Assembly (NCBI GenBank): GCA_002385805.1
Contig: DGEF01000016.1
Span: forward strand, 406-8,852
Length of the DNA: 8,447 bases
Direction: 5' to 3'
From: Peptococcaceae bacterium UBA3933
GTDB taxonomy: Bacteria > Bacillota > Peptococcia > Peptococcales > BICA1-8
Of the stretch, positions 5,938 to 8,447 are shown in pieces; position 1 is the first letter of the stretch; every line of letters starts with the position of its first letter. Below the pieces are notes generated by a model that did no database searches, had not been told where the DNA came from, and saw only the letters and a program-made list of their open reading frames with translations. Made by a program: the position numbers and the translations under genes.

Positions 5938-6678
5938 CTAATTTCCCCTTTCAATTTGGGCAATTAATTCTTTGAGATTAATATTACCTGTATAAAGGGC
6001 TCGGCCCACAACCGCTCCTTTAAGTCCTGCTTGGTAATAAGGAATTAAATCTAAAATATCCTGACCAGAACCAATACCTCCGGCAACAATAACGTTGCAT
6101 TTTGTTTTTTGGGCAAGTTCCAAAGATTTTTCTATATTGGGACCGGTCAAGGTCCCGTCTTTCTCTATATCGGTATAAATAAAAGTTTTAATACCCAACT
6201 GGGCTAACCTTTGAGCGACCTCTAAAACTCCGGAGCTTGCCTGGGATAACCAACCGTCTGAATAAACCCGGTCCTTGCGACTGTCTAAGGAAACTATGAT
6301 TTTTTCCGGGCCGTAAGTTTCCAGTAGCCTTTTCACTAAAGAAGGGTCTTTGAAAGCCACTGAGCCTAAAATAACCCTTTTTGCCCCCGCTTCTAAATAG
6401 GTTTCTACTGTTTCCCAGGTCCTAAGGCCGCCTCCAATCTGGATATTAACTTTTACCTGGTTGATTATCTCTTTGATTAAAGGCAAATTTTCAGGTTTAC
6501 CTGTTCTGGCTCCGTCTAAATCAATAATATGCAGCCAACGGGCTCCCGCCTGGGCCCATTTTTGGGCAGGCTCCAAAGGGTTCATATAGTACCGGCTTTC
6601 CAGGTTATAATCACCTTGAAACAAACGAACACACTTGCCGTCACGAATATCAATAGCAGGATAAACAGTAAAACTCAT
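5938..6678 (-). CDS. hisA: ProFAR isomerase
   Basis: 246 residues. It isomerises ProFAR to PRFAR (an Amadori rearrangement) in a TIM barrel homologous to HisF. Motifs: YPAIDIRDGKCVRL (6-19), IIDLDGA (51-57), IQIGGGLR (79-86), VSLD (129-132), YTDIEKDGTLTGPN (168-181) and VAGGIGS (198-204). Probable acid-base pair: Asp10 and Asp132. The start is the ATG at 6678, chosen because AAGGAGGTT lies right upstream (6685-6693) and MSFTVYPAIDIR matches the family start; a longer frame from 6714 would add 12 unconserved residues and overlap the end of hisG. It lies 32 bases after hisG and is followed after one base by hisF. Confidence 0.96.
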   Translation of the reverse strand: MSFTVYPAIDIRDGKCVRLFQGDYNLESRYYMNPLEPAQKWAQAGARWLHIIDLDGARTGKPENLPLIKEIINQVKVNIQIGGGLRTWETVETYLEAGAKRVILGSVAFKDPSLVKRLLETYGPEKIIVSLDSRKDRVYSDGWLSQASSGVLEVAQRLAQLGIKTFIYTDIEKDGTLTGPNIEKSLELAQKTKCNVIVAGGIGSGQDILDLIPYYQAGLKGAVVGRALYTGNINLKELIAQIERGN

Positions 6679-6684
6679 TTTTTT

Positions 6685-6693
6685 AACCTCCTT
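6685..6693 (-). promoter_or_regulatory. hisA ribosome binding site
   Basis: AAGGAGGTT on the minus strand, six bases before the ATG at 6678. It is the strongest such site in the cluster and settles the hisA start in favour of the shorter protein. Confidence 0.85.
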
Positions 6694-6710
6694 ACAGGCA
6701 ATAGACACAT

Positions 6711-7334
6711 TCATTCCGCTGGCAAAGCTCTTTCCAGTTTAAGGGCTAAGTTTTCAATAAGATTGTGTTTTAAATTATAGGTAGCCTGGTTAGCAATTAA
6801 GCGGCTGGAAATTTGAGCTATTTCCTCCAGTTCCACTAAACCGTTTTCCTTGAGGGTTTTACCTGTAGAAACGATATCCACAATATAATCACTTAAACCC
6901 AAGATAGGAGCCAATTCTACAGAACCGTTAAGTTTAACGACTTCCACCTGCTGTCCCTTTGCTCTAAAATAATCACCGGTGCTTTTAGGATACTTGGTAG
7001 CGATCCGGACCATTTCTCCCTGCTGAAAAATGGGAATAGGTTTACCGCAAAGGGAAAGGCGGCAAAGACCTATCTTTAAATCCATAAGTTCATAAACACC
7101 TTCTCCCTCTTCTAACAAAACGTCTTTCCCCACAATACCTACATCACAAACCCCGTATTTTACATATGTAGGCACATCTTGGGGTTTAGCTAAAATGAAA
7201 CGAATATTTTTGTCGGAGCAGTCAATAATTAATTTTCGTCCTTCTTTAATATCTTCTTTAATTACTCCCGCCTTTTTCATTAAGTTATTGGCCTCTTCTA
7301 AAATTCGGCCTTTGGGAAGGGCAATCGTTAGCAT
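6711..7334 (-). CDS. hisG: ATP phosphoribosyltransferase catalytic subunit, short form
   Basis: 207 residues, the short HisG class that lacks the C-terminal regulatory domain and works only as a complex with HisZ (encoded upstream here). It joins ATP and PRPP to give PR-ATP, the first step of histidine synthesis and the normal point of histidine feedback. Motifs: LTIALPKGRI (2-11), CDVGIVGKDVL (63-73), RIATKYP (110-116) and the PRPP loop GSVELAPILGLSDYIVDIVSTGKTLKENGL (137-166). The ATG at 7334 is preferred over a GTG at 7346, because that GTG overlaps the AAGGAG ribosome binding site (7346-7351). The gene heads the tightly packed hisG-A-F-IE-D block; 616 bases of repeats separate it from hisZ. 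Confidence 0.95.
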   Translation of the reverse strand: MLTIALPKGRILEEANNLMKKAGVIKEDIKEGRKLIIDCSDKNIRFILAKPQDVPTYVKYGVCDVGIVGKDVLLEEGEGVYELMDLKIGLCRLSLCGKPIPIFQQGEMVRIATKYPKSTGDYFRAKGQQVEVVKLNGSVELAPILGLSDYIVDIVSTGKTLKENGLVELEEIAQISSRLIANQATYNLKHNLIENLALKLERALPAE

Positions 7335-7345
7335 TTCAGTGAACA

Positions 7346-7351
7346 CTCCTT
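7346..7351 (-). promoter_or_regulatory. hisG ribosome binding site
   Basis: AAGGAG on the minus strand, eleven bases before the ATG at 7334. It overlaps a possible GTG start at 7346, which rules that codon out as the likely start. The spacing is slightly long. Confidence 0.6.
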
Positions 7352-7396
7352 TACTGATAGTGGCTAGTTATTAGTGGCTGGTGGCTGGAATTACGA

Positions 7397-7424
7397 CCTT
7401 CGGTCGTAAGGATTAAGGTTGAGG
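7397..7424 (+). repeat. Inverted repeat flanking copy C, left arm
   Basis: The sequence CCTTCGGTCGTAAGG, then TTAAGGTTGAGG, matches the reverse complement of 7798-7824 with about two changes and a one-base gap. The two arms enclose modules 1 and 2 of copy C. Confidence 0.7.
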
Positions 7425-7437
7425 TTAAGGTTAAGAA
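7412..7437 (+). repeat. GGTTAAGG-type short tandem units
   Basis: TTAAGGTTGAGGTTAAGGTT: three or so degenerate units of about 6 to 12 bases. A complementary array of AACCTAAACCTTAACCTT type lies at 7867-7887, so together they form another inverted pair around copy C. Confidence 0.55.
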
Positions 7438-7472
7438 ATTGTTTCACCTTAATTTCAGACTGACGTCATCTG

Positions 7473-7555
7473 TGTCATCACGAATCCCGCACTTAATTGC
7501 TTCAAAGCTAAACAACCGGTAAATTAAGTGCCGGATGAAGCGATCTCCTCCTTTA
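7473..7555 (-). repeat. Hairpin repeat, module 2, copy C
   Basis: Stem GCACTTAATT (7489-7498) with AATTAAGTGC (7522-7531), extended outward with mismatches to about 7473 and 7545. It is the reverse complement of the module 2 copy beside element A. It sits on the same side of module 1 in both places, so modules 1 and 2 behave as one composite unit. Confidence 0.7.
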
Positions 7556-7632
7556 ACGCACCGCAACAAATGAAAATTTTACTTGAGCGGCTATACGGAG
7601 AATCGGCTAAATAATCTTAGCGAAGCCGAAGT

Positions 7633-7667
7633 AATAAAAGCTGGCTAGCTGACAGGACGTCAGCTAG
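7633..7667 (-). terminator. Terminator-like hairpin in copy C, his direction
   Basis: On the minus strand, a perfect 9-bp stem (7667-7659 with 7653-7645), loop GTCCT, then CCAGCTTTTAT. It lies between hisZ and hisG in the direction of transcription. If it works, it would lower hisG-hisD expression from the hisZ promoter or require a second promoter. The five unpaired bases before the T-rich tail make it weaker than the sucD version. Confidence 0.5.
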
Positions 7668-7668
7668 A

Positions 7669-7719
7669 GTGCGAATTGGGACAGGGACGGCCCATTGAGC
7701 ACGGTCAGCTTTTATTCTC
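7669..7719 (+). terminator. Terminator-like hairpin in copy C, plus direction
   Basis: Imperfect stem GTGCGAATTGGG / CCCATTGAGCAC followed by GGTCAGCTTTTATTC. It is the counterpart of 2823-2872 in copy A, with one more mismatch (G to T on one arm). It points against his transcription. Confidence 0.35.
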
Positions 7720-7797
7720 TAGCAAGCTTAGATTATTCCGATTCGGAGTCTAGCTTAGCGAAAGTAAATATTTTCATGACAAAGGAAGATTAAAATT

Positions 7798-7824
7798 CCT
7801 CAACTTTAACCTTACGACCGAAGG
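7798..7824 (-). repeat. Inverted repeat flanking copy C, right arm
   Basis: Partner of 7397-7424. Contains CCTTACGACCGAAGG, the complement of the half-hairpin on the left arm. Confidence 0.7.
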
Positions 7825-7926
7825 AAATTCAAATTAAGCCCACTTCAGACTTGCCTTTTACCCAGACTTAACCTAAACCTTAACCTTCGCCGTTAGGCGA
7901 ATTATTAGTGTTAATTCATGTTCATC

Positions 7927-7946
7927 TGTGTTTATCCGTGGTTATT
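7927..7946 (+). repeat. TGTGTTTATCCGTGG element, copy 2
   Basis: Close copy of 3251-3269, ending 4 bases beyond the hisZ stop codon. A wider ATTAGTGTTAATTCATGTTCATC context upstream (7904-7926) is similar in style. Its role is unknown. Confidence 0.6.
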
Positions 7947-7950
7947 GAAA

Positions 7951-8447
7951 CTAGCCAACTAAAGTAATTAAATCCTCTATGTTTATGGCGAAGCCTGTGG
8001 CCGGGGCCGGTCGTCCAAAACTGCTTAATAATCCGTCATAACGACCTCCGGTGCAAACAGGCACAGGGCTACCTTGACAGTAAATGTTAAAAATCAGCCC
8101 TGTGTAATAATTTTGGCTGCCCACTAAAGTTAAATCAAAACCCACATTTTTTTGAATCTGGTAACTGCATATTTTTTCCCATAAGTTCGAAAAATCCTGA
8201 AAGACATTTTGCCACTGAGAAGTTTTAAACCAGTCTTTAGCCTCTAAAATGTTTCCTAATTCCCCCCGCAGCTTAAGTACCTGTAAAAGATAACTCTTGT
8301 ACTTGTCAATTATATTTAAATTATTAACAACGTTCTTATAATTTACATAATCATTGTCTAACAGGGATTTATATAAATGATTTTGTTCTTTAGGTGGACA
8401 CTTGATTTCTTCCAGTAGTATCTTTAAAAACTGGGTGTGACCGATAG
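7951..8447 (-). CDS. hisZ: ATP phosphoribosyltransferase regulatory subunit, C-terminal part
   Basis: Partial: the frame runs from the right window edge to TAG at 7951, giving 164 complete residues of a protein usually about 320-400 long. HisZ is a catalytically inactive relative of histidyl-tRNA synthetase that binds short HisG and makes it active and histidine-sensitive. Visible: IGHTQFLKILLEEI at the left edge of the fragment, a variable helical stretch rich in Lys and Asn, then GFDLTLVGSQNYYTGLIFNIY, TGGRYDGLLSSFG and PATGFAINIEDL, matching the HisRS-like motif 3 region. The protein stops about eight residues after motif 3, so it is the shorter type without a C-terminal extension. An ATG at 8145 is internal and not a start. 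The start codon and promoter lie outside the window. Confidence 0.93.
   Translation of the reverse strand, partial: IGHTQFLKILLEEIKCPPKEQNHLYKSLLDNDYVNYKNVVNNLNIIDKYKSYLLQVLKLRGELGNILEAKDWFKTSQWQNVFQDFSNLWEKICSYQIQKNVGFDLTLVGSQNYYTGLIFNIYCQGSPVPVCTGGRYDGLLSSFGRPAPATGFAINIEDLITLVG

Larger units (their letters stand above)
7570..7777 (-). repeat. Foldback element, module 1, full copy C
   Basis: 208 bases, bounded by ATGAAAATTTT and AATATTTTCAT, in opposite orientation to copy A. Differences from A are a few single changes and a short deletion near one end, roughly 97% identity by eye. It lies between hisZ and hisG. The close match with A implies recent duplication, recent transposition or ongoing gene conversion. 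Confidence 0.85.
7335..7950. other. hisZ-hisG intergenic region, repeat-filled
   Basis: 616 bases within the his cluster without a gene. From hisG outward: short direct repeats of GTGGCTG/GTGGCTAG (7359-7388), an 8-bp hairpin (7391-7409), GGTTAAGG-type units (7412-7437), module 2 (7473-7555), module 1 (7570-7777), an inverted partner of the region near hisG (7798-7824), AACCTTAACCTT-type units (7867-7887), a small hairpin TTCGCC/GGCGAA (7886-7901) and the CATCTGTGTTTATCCGTGG element next to the hisZ stop. I saw no T-box or other leader RNA signature and no clear promoter for hisG. Confidence 0.75.

Noticed and set aside
7391..7409. Perfect 8-bp hairpin upstream of hisG as a terminator
   Set aside because: No T run follows on either strand. 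It is better explained as part of the flanking inverted repeat, whose right arm carries half of it.
7335..7560. Possible his-specific T-box or attenuator leader before hisG
   Set aside because: I found no T-box AGGGTGG-type motif and no His-rich leader peptide. Any such leader would more likely precede hisZ, outside the window.

Overview
The window looks like a chromosomal segment of a Firmicute, most likely of the class Clostridia. This is inferred from moderate-to-low GC, strong AAGGAGG-type ribosome binding sites, frequent TTG/GTG starts, and a short-form HisG (about 207 aa) that needs a separate HisZ. I cannot name a genus.

Left part (1-1650, + strand): the 3' part of sucC followed by complete sucD, the two subunits of succinyl-CoA ligase, closed by a strong rho-independent terminator. 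Middle and right (2093-8447, all - strand): a histidine biosynthesis cluster, in transcription order hisZ (partial, enters from the right edge), hisG, hisA, hisF, hisIE, hisD, hisB. HisZ and HisG make PR-ATP from ATP and PRPP. HisIE converts this to ProFAR, HisA isomerises it to PRFAR, HisF closes the imidazole ring, HisB dehydrates IGP, and HisD oxidises histidinol to histidine. hisG to hisD are tightly packed (gaps of 32 and 1 nt, a GTGA overlap, then 1 nt), so they form one operon. hisH, hisC and a histidinol-phosphatase gene are not present here. The sucCD and his units converge.

The three long gene-free stretches (1601-2092, 2726-3287, 7335-7950) are filled with dispersed, strongly palindromic repeats. 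The most striking is a foldback element of about 210 bp with long imperfect terminal inverted repeats. It has two nearly identical full copies in opposite orientation (2763-2973 and 7570-7777), bracketing hisG-hisD, and one half copy just after sucD that supplies its terminator. A second hairpin repeat of about 90 bp sits beside both full copies, and a third repeat family is found at 1729, 1998 and 3129.

Two of the his enzymes are unusual. HisD has two of its four expected zinc ligands changed in a reciprocal acid/amide swap (Gln to Glu and Asp to Asn). HisB has lost at least one conserved metal-ligand His and a second conserved His. I see no defence system, CRISPR array, transposase or tRNA. 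The points most worth following are the repeat architecture inside the operon and the two variant his enzymes.
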